Assembly: GCA_963971575.1 (NCBI GenBank)
Contig: OZ020625.1
Coordinates: 19,958,158-20,022,157, forward strand
Source: Liopterus haemorrhoidalis
Taxonomy: Eukaryota; Arthropoda; Insecta; Coleoptera; Dytiscidae
DNA: 64,000 nt
Direction of reading: 5' to 3'
A program made the position numbers and the translations under genes. The notes below the pieces were generated by a model. It was not told the DNA's origin, made no database searches, and saw only the letters and a program-made list of their open reading frames with translations. Numbering within the stretch: position 1 is the stretch's first letter; each line of letters starts with the position of its first letter. Below are positions 22,646 through 34,258 of the stretch, one piece after another.

Positions 22646-22905
22646 ACCACAAAAACTTTTGCGCTCGCTTGGATATCGCTAGTTTTTTAATGTGTGATGT
22701 TAAATTTGTCACTGAAAGCAGCAGAGAGTTCTTCAACTTTGAGTCAGTTATTCGCGGCCTTGTTTTGCTTTTACCAATTTCATGGATGAAAATGCCTGTT
22801 CACATCTATATGTCGTTCCAAAGCGACATTTTGCATATTTTCTTAGCTCTGGGAAATGTTCACTGGGTAATGAATGCCAGAAATTAATTTTATCAGAAGC
22901 ATTTG
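22646..22905 (-). pseudogene. hAT transposase C-terminal remnant (ZBED/Buster type)
   Basis: The minus strand encodes KINFWHSLPSEHFPELRKYA, then FGTTYRCEQAFSSMKLVKAK, the hAT dimerisation-domain pattern 'FGSTYxCExxFSxMxxxKxxxR'. A one-base slip follows, then ITDSKLKNSLLLSVTNL and ISKRAQKF, matching the usual continuation. Catalytic region and N-terminus are absent. Confidence 0.75.
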
Positions 22906-23043
22906 GATAAGCATAGGATTCAGTTATGACACCTATTAAAAAAAAAAAGGAAGCGCAAGGATGCAATGCGCCACTTGTAATCATCCAATGCGCCACGGTT
23001 TGGCCACCCCTGTTCTAACACAAGAGTTAGAATGTTATTCTAA

Positions 23044-23577
23044 TGCCTGGGCCACACTTGCGTTATAAGCTTCGCCGATAATTGTGCGCTATATAAATTC
23101 GTGGTACACTGCATCTATCGATATCGTGCTAAAGCGCAACTTGTGGCCATACCTTCGTTTTCGCCGCTACACTTTATTTACGTTTACAAGGTACAAGCGT
23201 ATTTATTTTGCTGTAAATTAAATAAAATTATGGTGTATATCCATCATAACTGCATCCTAAAATTATTTTTTACATTTAATTTTACAAATTCAAACATAAT
23301 CTTATCTGATTTCACACAAATAAGTTGTAAAGAAATATGTATAACATAACCTCAAATATTGCCGGATAAACAACAATACGCGCCAACAGAACATACTACG
23401 CTCTGCGCTAAGTTCCTTTGATGTGCGCTCTAAAACCGCCACTTCAGTTATCGTCATGTGTCTAGTGGCACGCACTGCTAATATTGTGAACGCAAACCGA
23501 TAGTAGCTGGCCACATTAGCGTTTATGTCACGTTAAACCGAAGTTTAGCGACGATAGATGCAGGTGTAGCCCAGGCA
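23044..23577. mobile_element. TAA-flanked MITE, 534 bp
   Basis: Termini TGCCTGGGCCACACTTGC and, inverted, TGCCTGGGCTACACCTGC (two mismatches in 18), with TAA on both sides (23041-23043, 23578-23580). A 3-bp TWA duplication suggests PIF/Harbinger. Inner sequence near each end is also inverted (GCATCTATCGATATCG / CGACGATAGATGC). No coding sequence. Confidence 0.75.
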
Positions 23578-24858
23578 TAAAGCACTTATCTTCTTATGCA
23601 ATTTGCGTGTAGAGTACGTTCAGGATAACTTCATGTCAGGGCATCATAAAATACATCATCAATGCTGCGCGAGAAAACAGCTGATTACATAGACGTACAT
23701 AAGGGTTTCTGCCTTGTCAATTGTTGTGAATACCAAACAAAATCATGAATTTGAAATTAATTTTTGTTCTCGTTTTAGTACACGGCATACATGAAAACGT
23801 ATGAAAAATAAATAATAAATTATTTTTGTGTATAAATGTATCAATTTCACCCTGTAAATGCAAATTATATATAAAGCCCGTATGTAACAGTTTTTAATTA
23901 ATTAAAGTAAATGTAATTGAAGTAAAAGTGAAAAAAAGGAAATGGATGTGGATATATAGGTCATATTATAAAAAGAGAATAAAATAAGATCACCACACAA
24001 ACATTTGATTGAAACCCGCAACCCAGAAAATGAGCAGTCGTAGCATAACAATCTACTAATTTAAAAAAATTAAGTATGTGTAACAAATTAAGCGAACAAA
24101 GAAGTGAAATTTTGGAATAAAGTTAAAACACTGCCCCAGAATAGGGTTGGTTGGAGCCCTCTGTACTCATGCAGTAGAACGAACATTACATATGTAACAG
24201 TTTATACATTGATAAATTCCATTTTAATAATTTTCTGTATATAATCTGAGACATTTATAATCATTTTTCATAAATTTAGCGACATTGTTTATGATTTCTC
24301 TCGCTTGGCTTCGAATTGGCTTACCTTGGAAGCCCAATTTTTTTTTTTTGCGTCATTTTCACAAATAACAATAATAATAACACACAAATATAACAAAAAA
24401 AATAAAAAAAACAAACAACAAAATTTAACAAAAAAAATAAACAAAATTTAAAAAATTGATGTGAAGTGTGAATTTTCACACATTTCAGGGTTTTGCAGGT
24501 ATTTAATAACTGAATGATGATTATTTGGGATGCCAAAACAAATTTTATGTCAAAATATTTTTTTATGAATTTTAATTCGAATGCCTAATACCATTATTTA
24601 AGTTTCTAAATATGTGCAGTATTTTTTTTACATAGCAAGGTTCATTAATATTTTGAAAATTATTGCTTAAATCATTAGCCCCGCCCTCTGATTTCGTATA
24701 CATCAAACAGAATTAAATTATAATTTCAACACTTCTCACTGGTTATTAAATTTACGCTTTTAAAAATTAAATGCAACATTTACCAAAATATAACTAGAAT
24801 TTTGACAAAATAATTTAAACAAAAGAAAACTGCAAAAAAAAAACAAAAAAATTAAAAT

Positions 24859-24946
24859 TGACAGCAATTCGAACTCTAGTTTGCAAGTTACCTGTTTGAC
24901 AAATTAGAAAACCAATGACTAAACGCACATCGCTATGAGCGCTGAC
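24859..24946 (-). other. tRNA-like block in M3
   Basis: On the minus strand a good B box (CTAGAGTTCGAATTGC) lies ~55 bp after a degenerate A box (TAGCGATGTGCGTTTAGTCA). It differs from the cassettes in the other M copies. Confidence 0.4.
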
Positions 24947-24972
24947 GTATCAACTTGGTTACATAGCGAATT

Positions 24973-26018
24973 TAATATCTACTATTATATTGTACAAGTG
25001 TTGGTATGTATGTTCTATTCAACGTCTGGTATATCTTCATTTTTCCGGTAACGCGGAGAGAGGAAAATGAACCGCCCTCTCATCCGGGTGATATTTTTTT
25101 AGTGCTTAGGCTTAATTTTATTTCGACAGGGGGTACTGATTAATTTTTATTGATAAAAATCATGCATTTTTTCCTCGAATCCGTGTCGAATCAAAGTCAC
25201 CAATGATCGGCACGGACAGGTTTTATCAGACGATAATTCAAAAATATTCTTAATACAAGACGGCCGGTCCAGAATATTTACGGCGAGAATCAAAGTGTTA
25301 AATGATAATAATGGTTCAGGATAGCTTTTTGAACGTGCGAGATAATATTTTGAGGTATCAGAAAACATTTTTCAAAGAATCTGGGCCATTATTGGAAATA
25401 TGCTTACAAGATTTCAGAAGGTGACAGCTGTCAAATTTTTTGCATTTTAAAATGGGAGGAGATTTTACATTTTGAACGTGTTTCTTGACAGAAGAGTACT
25501 AATTAAGGATTTAAGGTGAATTAACGATAAAGTTTAAGACATTTGCAAGGCGAATTTCCATAAAATAGTGTTAAAAAAGATTTATAGATATTAAAAATTT
25601 CAGGGTTAATCAAAGTGTTAAGTGGTGATAATGGTTCAAGATAGCTTATTTGACGTGCGAGATAATATTTTGAGGCATCAGAAAACATTTTTCAAAGAAT
25701 CTGGCCCATTATTGGAAATATGCTTACAAGATTTCAGAAGGTGACAGCTGTCAAATTTTTTTCATTTTAAAATGGGACGAGATTTCACATTTCGAACGTA
25801 TTTCTTGACAGAAGAAAACTAATTAAGTATTTAAGGTGAATTAACGATAAAACTTAAGACATTTGCAGGGGGAATTTCCATGAAATAGTGTTAAAAAAAG
25901 ATGAGCGACGAGTTTTATAATCGACAAGTGCGACAAAATTATATTAAAACGAGTCGCGAAGCGACGAGTTTTAACAATGTAGGGGAGAAGACCGGCGTAG
26001 CCGGGCTGAGGCCCCTAG
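24973..26018. other. Insertion in M3 with an internal tandem duplication
   Basis: Two direct copies of a ~290-bp segment (25284-25576 and 25603-25899) share GTGCGAGATAATATTTTGAG, ACAAGATTTCAGAAGGTGAC and AGCTGTCAAATTTTTT, with about 10% differences by eye. The end carries repeated GACGAGTTTTA motifs around a GAGTCGCGAAGCGACGAG palindrome, then GGGGAGAAGACCGGCGTAGC. Type of element unknown; no convincing gene. Confidence 0.5.
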
Positions 26019-26535
26019 TTTAACATATTTTGGTTAAAAACACAAAAAATTCATTATTTTCCGAAAGCATAATCTGATCAAAAATTCCTGTTGTACTATT
26101 CCGGTTCACACCAATATACATTACTTAGAATTTTTTCAGATTTTTAGTTTAAACCATCTGGGCTACAGGGTGTGGGACAAAATTTTTTTTGCACAATTTT
26201 GACAAAAATCGCTTCAAAATAATTTATTTTGCAAAAATAAAATTTTGATCGTTAATCCACGTACTAAGGGCTTTAATTTGATACCCTACTCAGAATTTTT
26301 AAAAAATATTTTTTTTTTCGTTGAGCACATATTTGTTTATATTTTTAGGGGGTATGTTTTTTAGATGTTTTAGTATTTTTCCTATGTGCGGGTCAAAAAG
26401 ATGTACAAGCATGCCAAATTTCAACTCTCTAGGTTTAGCCGTTTGGCTACAATTTTTACCGAACAGACAGACAGACAGACAGACAGACGACAAAATGACG
26501 GTATAATGGTTTTTTGATCATACCTACAAAACCCT

Positions 26536-26635
26536 AACAAAGAAAACAAACAACAAAATTTAACAAAGAAAATAAACAACAAAATTTGACAAAGTAAATA
26601 AACAACAAAATTTAAAAAAGAAAACAAAAACGGAA
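26536..26635. repeat. A-rich minisatellite
   Basis: Three to four units of about 30 bp related to AACAAAGAAAATAAACAACA, also seen left of M3 (24400-24455). M3 is inserted within it. Confidence 0.65.
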
Positions 26636-27003
26636 TTAAGCAATCAAAATCGAAATATACGCGTAGTCAAGAACAGATCAAAGTAAGTGACGCCACTGAA
26701 ATGCATAAAACCAGCTGTCGGTAATGACATGGACGAAATTTGGTTTCTGCGCAACCCAGTCGCTAATATAGACCTGGCATGAAGTTATCCTGAACGTACT
26801 CTATTTCATTCCATCACTTGTTATGCAATAACTATTCCATGCTTGTTGTCATTTGTTTTGTATGGTTCCATTTAAATACATGCTATGTTTACATTAAATA
26901 AATACAACATAACTTCCTAAAAAGTACTATAATATTGGCCAATGTGCGGCAAATTAAATTAAAATTAACAAATAATAAATACAAAAATAAGTTTAGTTAA
27001 ATG

Positions 27004-27807
27004 TGTAACAGTACCCCGGCCCTAAATTTAATTTTTAGTTTTAAGTAATTTCTTTTGTTCTTTTTTTTATTATTATTTCAAAATTCTTATTATTATTCTT
27101 TTTGTTATTAATTATTATACTTCCGCGATGCGGGTGTTTACGAACTTGGCCATGAAACAGTGTGTTGTAATATAAACTTTTAAACGGTGATTGTTGATGC
27201 ATTTTTGTTACATTATTGACAAATGTTGATGTTTATTAGTTTATGTTATGACACACGTTTTAATGTCAAGTTTACGGAACTTGTGGAACCGAAGTTAAAC
27301 AATTTCATTGTTAAATTAGATAAAAGGTAGCACGTAGCAAGCGACAAGGCAGTAAGAAAAAAGTAAGAACGACAGTAAGAAAGATAGTCCTGAGAAAAGA
27401 GTAAAGTTAAAAAGTTAAAGAAGTTAGTCAAGTCAGTCAGTCAGTCAGTGTGGAAAAATTACCTAATCGAGGGCATAGTCGACTACGTGCTCCCTCGCCA
27501 AAAAGCAAGTTCCGAAAGTGGTGTAAACACGGCGCAATGTGTAAGTAAATTTTACTTTCAATTATATAATTTTTGTTCTGTTCTATATTTTTTTTTGTTG
27601 TTGTTACTAAGATAATTTTTAAATATATTTATTGTTAAATTGAATCGTTTCGCAATTTATTATTCTTCAAACTTCCCCGTCTTGCTTAACCCCTCCCCTT
27701 TAAATTATTTTCCTAGTTTTATATAAACTAGGTGGTGGCAGCCTTCCCCCCCCTGTTTTTACATTTTGGTAAATTCATCTTCATTACCCCCCCCCCTGCC
27801 TGTTACA
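27004..27807. mobile_element. Solo LTR of a retrotransposon, 804 bp
   Basis: Begins TGTAACAGTACCCC and ends CCTGCCTGTTACA, so it has the canonical TG..CA with the inverted termini TGTAACAG/CTGTTACA. A 4-bp duplication AATG sits at 27000-27003 and 27808-27811. No gag or pol adjoins it, so it is a solo LTR left by recombination. TIR and duplication length fit Ty3/gypsy. Four GTCA repeats at 27436-27449 and C-runs near 27747 and 27786 are internal. Confidence 0.75.
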
Positions 27808-27811
27808 AATG

Positions 27812-28750
27812 ATTAATTTGTAATGTAATATAAATTATTTGTTAAGATAAAAAATTTGTTAAAATAATTATTTGTTGAATTTCTCTTTTTTTTCTGGTGG
27901 TCGTGGAGAGAATAGGGTATGTGCTCGTGGTTCCACTCGCATCAAATTTTCTCATTCCAACCTTGTTACAGAATATAGTATTATTGGTGTTAATTACATT
28001 AAAGCATGTTTACACAGGTCAAAATCAATATGAAATCAAGACATTACAAAATAACATATTAAAATCAAAAACTTATGAACAAAAGATAATTAAAATTATA
28101 TATATGTACATACATATGTACCGTGCGATCATAATTTCTTGTCAGTTACATAACAGTAAACAATGAGTTTAAAAATATCAAAACTGTGTTCTAACCCACA
28201 GCTGAAAATCACAATTTAACAAAGAACCAATCAGATTACTTCGTTCTCCCGAACTCACCCGAGAAACAACGAAAATAAGTGACTTAATACCTGTTGTCAA
28301 CTCATTGGCGTGTAGAGAAAAATAGTGTTCATTTAATAATCAATTCGTATAAGATAATAAAAATAGAATGTACGGCTACGTATACATGTCCTTGGAAATA
28401 AGTTTGATAACTAAATGTTTCTGTCAACTATTGCATAACGGACAAGATTTCTTGATCGCTCTGTATATTCTAAATACATGGAAAATCTGTTAAATTACAA
28501 TTACAGAGCAGCCAGTAGTACACTATTTTCACTATTATTCACTATTTTTAAATCAGAAAACTTTTTTTCACTTTTTTCATAAATTGTCACTTTATTCACT
28601 ATTGTTCTGTTTTTAAATTGTAATTTTATACACCCGCGCATCAATATTGTCGGTAATTTTCGCGGGAACTTCGTGCTAGTTTATTAGAGTATCGTGAAGT
28701 ACAAGCTACGACAAATGTTTTGTATCCGTTTCTCTCTCATACGCACATCA
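27812..28750. other. Intergenic, no gene seen
   Basis: AT-rich, no bounded element recognised. The longest frame (27897-28166, 89 codons) is hydrophobic and AT-driven with no motif. Confidence 0.4.
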
Positions 28751-28983
28751 TAGAGTATGTTCAAGTTAACTTCATGCCAGGCCTATGTTACCTACTAAGC
28801 TGCGCAGAAATCAAATTTCGTCCATTACGTTACCAGCAGCCAAGGCTAATAGATTCTAGAGGTTGTCTCATAGTGCAGCTTATAGAGAGCGCGGGTAGGT
28901 ATGCGGCGAGGGTAAACTATGACGTCAGAGCCAGTCCTTGTACTGCAATAAACGTGTTGTTAGTATTGTAATAGTTCATTTTT

Positions 28984-29030
28984 AGGGTTTTGTAGGTATG
29001 ACCAAAAAACCCTTATACCGTCATTTTGTC

Positions 29031-29064
<34 letters not shown>

Positions 29065-30056
29065 TCGGTAAAAATTGTAGCCGAACGGCTAAACCTAGAG
29101 AGTTGAAATTTGGCATGCTTATACAACTCGTTGACCCGCACATAGGAAAAATACCAAAACATCTAAAAAACATATCCCCCTAAAAATATAAACAAATATG
29201 TGCTCATCGAAAAAAAAAATATTTTTTTTTAATTCTGAGTAGGGTATCAAATGAAAGCCCTTGGTACGTGAATTAACGATCAAATTTTTATTTTTCCAAA
29301 ATAAATTATTTTGAAGCGATTTTTGCCAATATTGTGCAAAAAAAATTTTGTCCCACACCCTGTAGCCCAGATGGTTTAAACTAAAAATCTGAAAAAATTC
29401 TAAGTAATGTACATTGGTGTGAACCGGAATAGTTCAACAGGAAATTTTGATCAGATTATGTTTTTGGAAAAAAAAGCATTTTTTGTGTTTTTTTGCTAAT
29501 AATGTTGACAACTTATAGTTATATAATACGCTTAACAGTAACGTGTTTCTTGGTGCTGTGGCTAAGATACTTGCGTTCTGTCCAAGAATTCGTAATCGGA
29601 CTCATGTTCGAGTCCTACGTGAGGAGACAATATTATTTTTTATTTATTTTTTGCATTTTTATATTGTTTAAATTATTTTTTCAAAATTTTAATTATATTT
29701 TGGCAATTGTTGCATTTAATTTTTAATAGCGTAAATTTAATAACCAGTGGAAATTGTTGAAATTATAATTTAATTATATATTTGAATGTACACGAAATCA
29801 AAGGGGAGGAGCTATGACTAAAAACAACCAATGGAAGCCATAGGCGCAATTTTCAAAATCTTAATGAACCTTGATATATAAAAAAAGAAAAACTGCACAT
29901 CTTTAAAAACTTAAATAATGGTAATAGGCATTCGAATTAAACTTCATAAAAAAATATTTTGTCATAAAATTTGTTTTGGCACCCCAAATAATCATCATTC
30001 ACTTACTAAATACCTGCAAAACCCTGAAATGTGTGAAAATTCACACTTCACATCAA
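28984..30056 (+). mobile_element. Helentron-like element M4, full length
   Basis: AGGGTTTTGTAGGTATGACC to CACTTCACATCAA, 1073 bp, flanked by T-runs. (GTCT)n at 29033-29062, tRNA-like block at 29544-29628, subterminal repeat ATACCTGCAAAACCC and hairpin near 30012-30046. The frames at 28998-29358 and 29918-30178 are family-wide shadows. Confidence 0.65.
29544..29628 (+). other. tRNA-like block in M4
   Basis: TCTTGGTGCTGTGGCTAAGA (A-box region) and CTCATGTTCGAGTCCTACG (good B box). Partly similar to the M5/M6 cassette (shared TTGCGTTCTG-CCAAGAA). Confidence 0.45.
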
Positions 30057-30515
30057 TTTTTTTCTTCAGTTTAGAGTATTTTCGAAGACTTTTAATAATA
30101 TTTGAGGATTTATTGTATTGTTCAACTAATTTTAACGAAATCCAGGGAAGTTTTATTGGAAGTATTAACAAAATCTGATAGAGAATAGTATTTATTTAAC
30201 TGTCTAACGTAAACGGTTATCTCAGTGATGTGATACAACAAAGATTATTTATAAGGATTAAATATTTAAATTTAAAACAAAGAGAAGCAAAGGAAAATAA
30301 AAAGAGTAAGTGCGAAACAGAAAAAGATCGTTCAAAAACTTCTAAAAAAAATGAAAAAACTTCTTTATATAAATTTCTTGATAAATTTCTTTATAGCATA
30401 TAGGAATAATTTTTATCCAATCTTTTGTTTATATGTTTAATGTACCTGATTAATAATAATAATAATAATAAAATTCTGAATATTAAAATTATTTTTATTT
30501 TTACTGTATTATATG

Positions 30516-30681
30516 TTTCATTTTGTGATACGTAACTAACAGAGAAAGTTCATTTTTTATGTTGTATATTTACAATACATTTATAATATTATCATAGTAT
30601 TTCTTCACAGGGATACATCAAAGTCTGTACACACCACAAGACGCTAAAATTATCAGATCTAGTTACGTATTACAAAATGAA
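30516..30681. mobile_element. Short foldback element of family S
   Basis: TTCATTTTGTGATACGTAAC on the left is inverted on the right (GTTACGTATTACAAAATGAA). The interior (ATTTATAATATTATCATAGT, CAAAGTCTGTACACACCAC) matches the S copy at 55153-55927. Confidence 0.6.
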
Positions 30682-30722
30682 CAAAAACATATAAAATTAT
30701 ATGTATATATAAGTTATAGCTT

Positions 30723-30835
30723 GTTTCTTTGGTTTTAAGCGGAACTAGATTTTGAATTCTAGTAACTGTTAACGTTTAATTGAAGCCTTTGACCATTTTG
30801 TTTAACAAAACTCAACTTCAAACATTAAAAAATTA
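30723..30835 (-). repeat. Diverged inverted copy of repeat R
   Basis: Contains GCGGAACTAGATTTTGAATT and GTTTAACAAAACTCAACTTC, the reverse complement of the R unit at 5948-6110 with many changes. Confidence 0.5.
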
Positions 30836-30986
30836 GCTTGTGATAACTTAAAAAAAAAATCCATTTGGTCCGCTTAAAGGTTTGGAATAGCTTATACTTA
30901 AATACATTTTGTTGTTGGGGTATTTTTCATAAAAAATAAAATAATTTTCATTATGTTATCTTGTTTCTATTTGCCCATGATCCATG

Positions 30987-31158
30987 CAGGGCCGGCGCGA
31001 GGCATGTGCAGCCGCACATGGCCCCGCGGTCAACAGCAGGCCCCGCGGTTCTACTATAGGCCCCGCGCATGGAGTTGAGGACCTTTTTTTTTTGCTCCTC
31101 ACTTGGATCTGAACAACAAGCCCCGCGGCTCTTCTCGCAAATCCTAGCGCCGGCCCTG
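30987..31158. mobile_element. hAT MITE, 172 bp
   Basis: Starts CAGGGCCGGCGCGAGG and ends GCGCCGGCCCTG. Perfect 8-bp duplication GATCCATG at 30979-30986 and 31159-31166. GC-rich interior with four GGCCCCGCG or CCCCGCGG motifs. The two overlapping minus-strand frames across it are artefacts of GC content. Confidence 0.85.
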
Positions 31159-31166
31159 GATCCATG

Positions 31167-31623
31167 TTTCATTTAATTAACTAATTACTGCCTTAGGTAA
31201 CTATTCACTATTAAATTTTATTAGCAAAATAAAAATATTTGTAAATATTAAAAAATACATAAAAAATAGCATACATTAAATTATATTTTCAATAATGGTA
31301 TTAAATTATTAAATGAACTGCTTCTGCAAATTAAAAATAATTCTTGCTTAGGGTGCCGTTGCGAAGCCTATCTTGTCATAACATCCGCCGCCCGGTGTCC
31401 GTAGGCGCCACTAGTCAAACTTAGAGAGAGATAGTTAGCTCGAATATTTGCCAAAACAGCTATCAAAATTTGCTTCTAAGCAGATAACAGGTTGATGAGT
31501 ATTTTGAAATTTAAATCGCATATACAAAATACTTGTATAGTCAATACGCTACATATTAAAGTCAGTATAGCAAATACCGTATTTTTTAAAAGCAGAAATT
31601 TTTTCTTATTTTGTTAGGTCAAT
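31167..31623. other. Intergenic, no gene seen
   Basis: AT-rich except a GC-richer patch at 31347-31440. No frame or element ends recognised. It ends in an acceptor-like TTTTGTTAG just before the small ORF at 31624. Confidence 0.35.
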
Positions 31624-31743
31624 ATGCCACCCAGACGTAGACCTTTATCCAAAAGTCACAAACGAACTAAAAAAGCGAAATGTCAAGATCCTCCATATTT
31701 TGTAAATAAAAAAATAGCCATCGCTGGTGAACTTCAATCATAA
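31624..31743 (+). CDS. Small basic ORF, unknown, shared with the palindrome centre
   Basis: 39 codons starting MPPRRRPLSKSHKRTKKAKC, very basic, ending in TAA at 31741. ATG is preceded by TTAG|GTCAAT, an acceptor-like context. The same TTAGGTCAATATGCCACCC start and ~20 codons with a few substitutions occur on the minus strand at 37827. Conservation of both the splice-like context and the coding text suggests the first coding exon of a repeated gene or transposon. Basic N-termini of this sort occur in several transposase and Helitron-type proteins, but I cannot assign it. Confidence 0.35.
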   Translation: MPPRRRPLSKSHKRTKKAKCQDPPYFVNKKIAIAGELQS

Positions 31744-31854
31744 TTGTTACATTTAGGGGCAGACTTGAATTTAAAAATAAAATTACCTAAAATTTTAGCA
31801 TAGTCAATGGCGAGTCAGTACAATAACAAAATAATTAATATTATTTTAAAAAAA

Positions 31855-33070
31855 TTTATGTGAAGTGTGAATTTTCACACATTTCAGGGTTTCGCAGGTA
31901 TTTAGTAAGTGAATAATGATTATTTGGAATGCCAAAACAAATTTTATGTTACAATATTTCTTTTTTTTGTTAATTTTAATTTGAATGCCTAATACCATTA
32001 TGTAAGTTTCTAAATATGTGCAGTATTTTTTATTATATAGCAAGGTTCAAAAAAATTTTGAAAAAATTCCTCTTAGATAGATATATAATCTAAAAATATT
32101 TAGTGAAGGCGGAATGCTGAGTGTGTAGGACATATTTTGCTTTGTAGTATTCATTGTAAAATGAACAATATTTTAAAAATAATTTATCATCTCTTAATCT
32201 AAGAGCTTTAAAAACAAATTTTATGTTAAAATATTTTTATGTTAATTTTAATTCGAGTGCCTAATACCATTATTTAGGTTTCTTAATATGTGCAGTATTT
32301 TTTTTATATAGCAAGGTTCATTAAGATTTTGAAAATTGCGCCTATGGCTTCATTGGTTGTTTCTAGTCATAGCTCCTCCCTTTGATTTCGTGTACATTCA
32401 AACAGAATTAAATTATAATTTCAACAATTTCCACAGGTTATTAAATTTACGCTTTTAAAAATTAAATGTAACATTTGCCAAAATATAACTAGAATTATGA
32501 AAAAATAATTTAAAATAAAAATGCAAAAAAAATAAATAAATAATAATATTGTCTCTTCTCGTGGGATTCGAACTCATTTTCTTGGGCAGAACGCTAGTAC
32601 CGTAACCATTGCACCAAGATACACGTTACAGTTTAGTGTGTTATATAACTATAAGTTTTCAACATTATTAGCAAAAAAACACAAAAAATGCTTTTTTTTC
32701 CAAAAACATAATCTGATCAAAAATTCCTGTTGTACTATTCCGGTTCACACCAATGTACATTACTTAGAATTTTTTCAGATTTTTAGTTTAAACCATCTGG
32801 GCTACAGGGTGTGGGACAATTTTTTTTTTGCACAATTTTGGCAAAAATCGCTTCAAAATAATTTATTTTGCAGAAATAAAAATTTGATCGTTAATCCACG
32901 TACCAAGGGCTTTCATTTGATACCCTACTCAGAATTTTAAAAAAATATATTTTTTTTTCGATGAGCACATATTTGTTTATATTTTTAGGGGGATATGTTT
33001 TTTATATGTTTTAGTATTTTTCCTATGTGCGGGTCAAAGAGTTGTATAAGCATGCCAAATTTCAACTCTA
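31855..33070 (-). mobile_element. Helentron-like element M5, A end truncated
   Basis: Starts TTTATGTGAAGTGTGAATTTT, with the hairpin and GGGTTTCGCAGGTAT, then the family body including a tRNA-like block (32550-32622). It breaks off at about 33070 within ATTTCAACTCTAG, before the (GTCT)n tract and the A end. Confidence 0.6.
32550..32622 (-). other. tRNA-like block in M5
   Basis: Minus strand: TCTTGGTGCAATGGTTACGG (A-box region) and ATGAGTTCGAATCCCACG (strong B box). Practically the same cassette as in M6 (41673-41744). Confidence 0.5.
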
Positions 33071-33369
33071 GCTAAATAAATTAGAAATTTATTTTCTGCT
33101 ATAATTTAGAAGAAAAATGTATTCTCTATTCTGTAATGATCATATCAAGGTCGCTGCCAGGGAGGGTTTTGGGCGTCGACCCCCCCCCCCCGCAAATAAT
33201 AGATGCGTATTTTTTTTTACTTATCAGTTAAAATATTACGATTTTTTTCTGCTCATCAGTTTAAAAAATAATCCCAAATAAAATGTATTTTATATTTTGG
33301 ATCACTCCCATAAACATTATCTTTTTTCGGTTCAGCAAAAATAACGGTTTTTTACGGTTTTCGGTTCGG

Positions 33370-34258
33370 TTTTTGCGAATTTCATGTATCTATGTCCAAG
33401 CAACGTTCTGTCGAATAAAAAATACCCATTTACTCCTTTAAGGGTGAAATTAAAAAAAACCTCAAAATTATTTAGAGATATTTTAAAATGACATCTATGT
33501 GCCATTTTAAATGCTATGACTCAACAAACACAGGACATACGACGGGATGTATATTTCACCCCGAATGTAGATTCGCCCCTTTAGGGGTTGATTGGGAAAA
33601 AAAATCCTTTCTGCAAGTTTTTTGCATTTGTATGGGTAATCTTTATATGCAAAAATCAAGTCGATATTTTATTGGTCCTAAGAACATTAAGGAATCCTTG
33701 AAATCTAATTTGAGCCTTTAAGGATGCAATTTTAAAAAATTGTCAAAACCATTTCGAGATATTTAAAAAAGACAACCATCAGCCAAAAAGAAATTTTATG
33801 ACTCAACAAATACAGGAAATACGACGGGATGTATAATTAAGTCCGAATGTAGATTCACCTATTTAGGGCTTGATTAGGACAAAATCCTGAAATAAGGTTT
33901 TCGGCCTTTGTATTGGTAATCTTTATAAGAAAAAACCAAATCGATATTTTACTGGTCCTAAGAGAAATTAAAGAATCCTTGAAATCATAATTCACCCCTT
34001 TTCACCCTTTAGGGGTGACATTTTAGAAAACTGTCAAAACCATTTCGAGATATTTTAAAAAGACACCTATGTGCCAGAAAGAAACGTTTTAACTCAACAA
34101 ACACAGGAAATACGAAGGGATGTATAGTTCACCCCGATTGTAGATTCACCCCTTTAAGGGTTGATTAGGACAAAATCCTGATATAAGTTTTTTGGTATTT
34201 GTATGGATAATCTTTATAAGCAAAAAGAAAGTCGATATCTTATTGGTCCTAAGAGATA
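33370..34258 (+). repeat. Family E monomers, fragment
   Basis: About three ~290-bp monomers with CCTTTAGGGGTTGATT and AAGTCGATATTTTATTGG. They run into the TTAA-bounded terminal segment at 34259. The same junction is found in both arms of the adjoining palindrome. Confidence 0.7.

Larger units (their letters stand above)
21002..23012 (-). mobile_element. hAT (Buster-like) element carrying another hAT
   Basis: Left end CAGCAGTGGCCAA and, inverted, right end CAGGGGTGGCCAAA; such CAGNGGTGGCCAA termini are typical of hAT. Flanks TTCAAACA (20994-21001) and TTCTAACA (23013-23020) agree at 7 of 8. It holds a C-terminal hAT transposase relic on the minus strand close to the right end, so the N-terminal part is deleted. 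A second hAT (21265-22637) is nested inside. Confidence 0.75.
24456..26535 (-). mobile_element. Helentron-like element M3, interrupted
   Basis: Starts TTGATGTGAAGTGTGAAT at 24456 and ends CCTACAAAACCCT at 26535. It has the hairpin, both subterminal repeats, a (GTCT)n tract (minus strand, 26465-26488) and a tRNA-like block at 24859-24946. A foreign segment (about 24973-26018) interrupts it with a possible TTTAA duplication on both sides. Confidence 0.65.
23612..26801. mobile_element. TA-flanked TIR element P, copy 1, interrupted
   Basis: GAGTACGTTCAGGATAACTT at 23612 is inverted at 26782-26801; TA at 23610-23611 and 26802-26803. The two ends can be told apart beyond the TIR (GTCAGGGCATCATAAAATAC versus GCCAGGTCTATATTAGCG). 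M3 is inserted in an A-rich minisatellite inside it. No transposase was recognised; the sequence at 23640-24455 is AT-rich with a weak tRNA-like B box near 24010. Confidence 0.7.

Noticed and set aside
22468..22887. 139-codon plus-strand frame
   Set aside because: Runs through the inner hAT's end and its duplication and is antisense to the hAT C-terminal relic.
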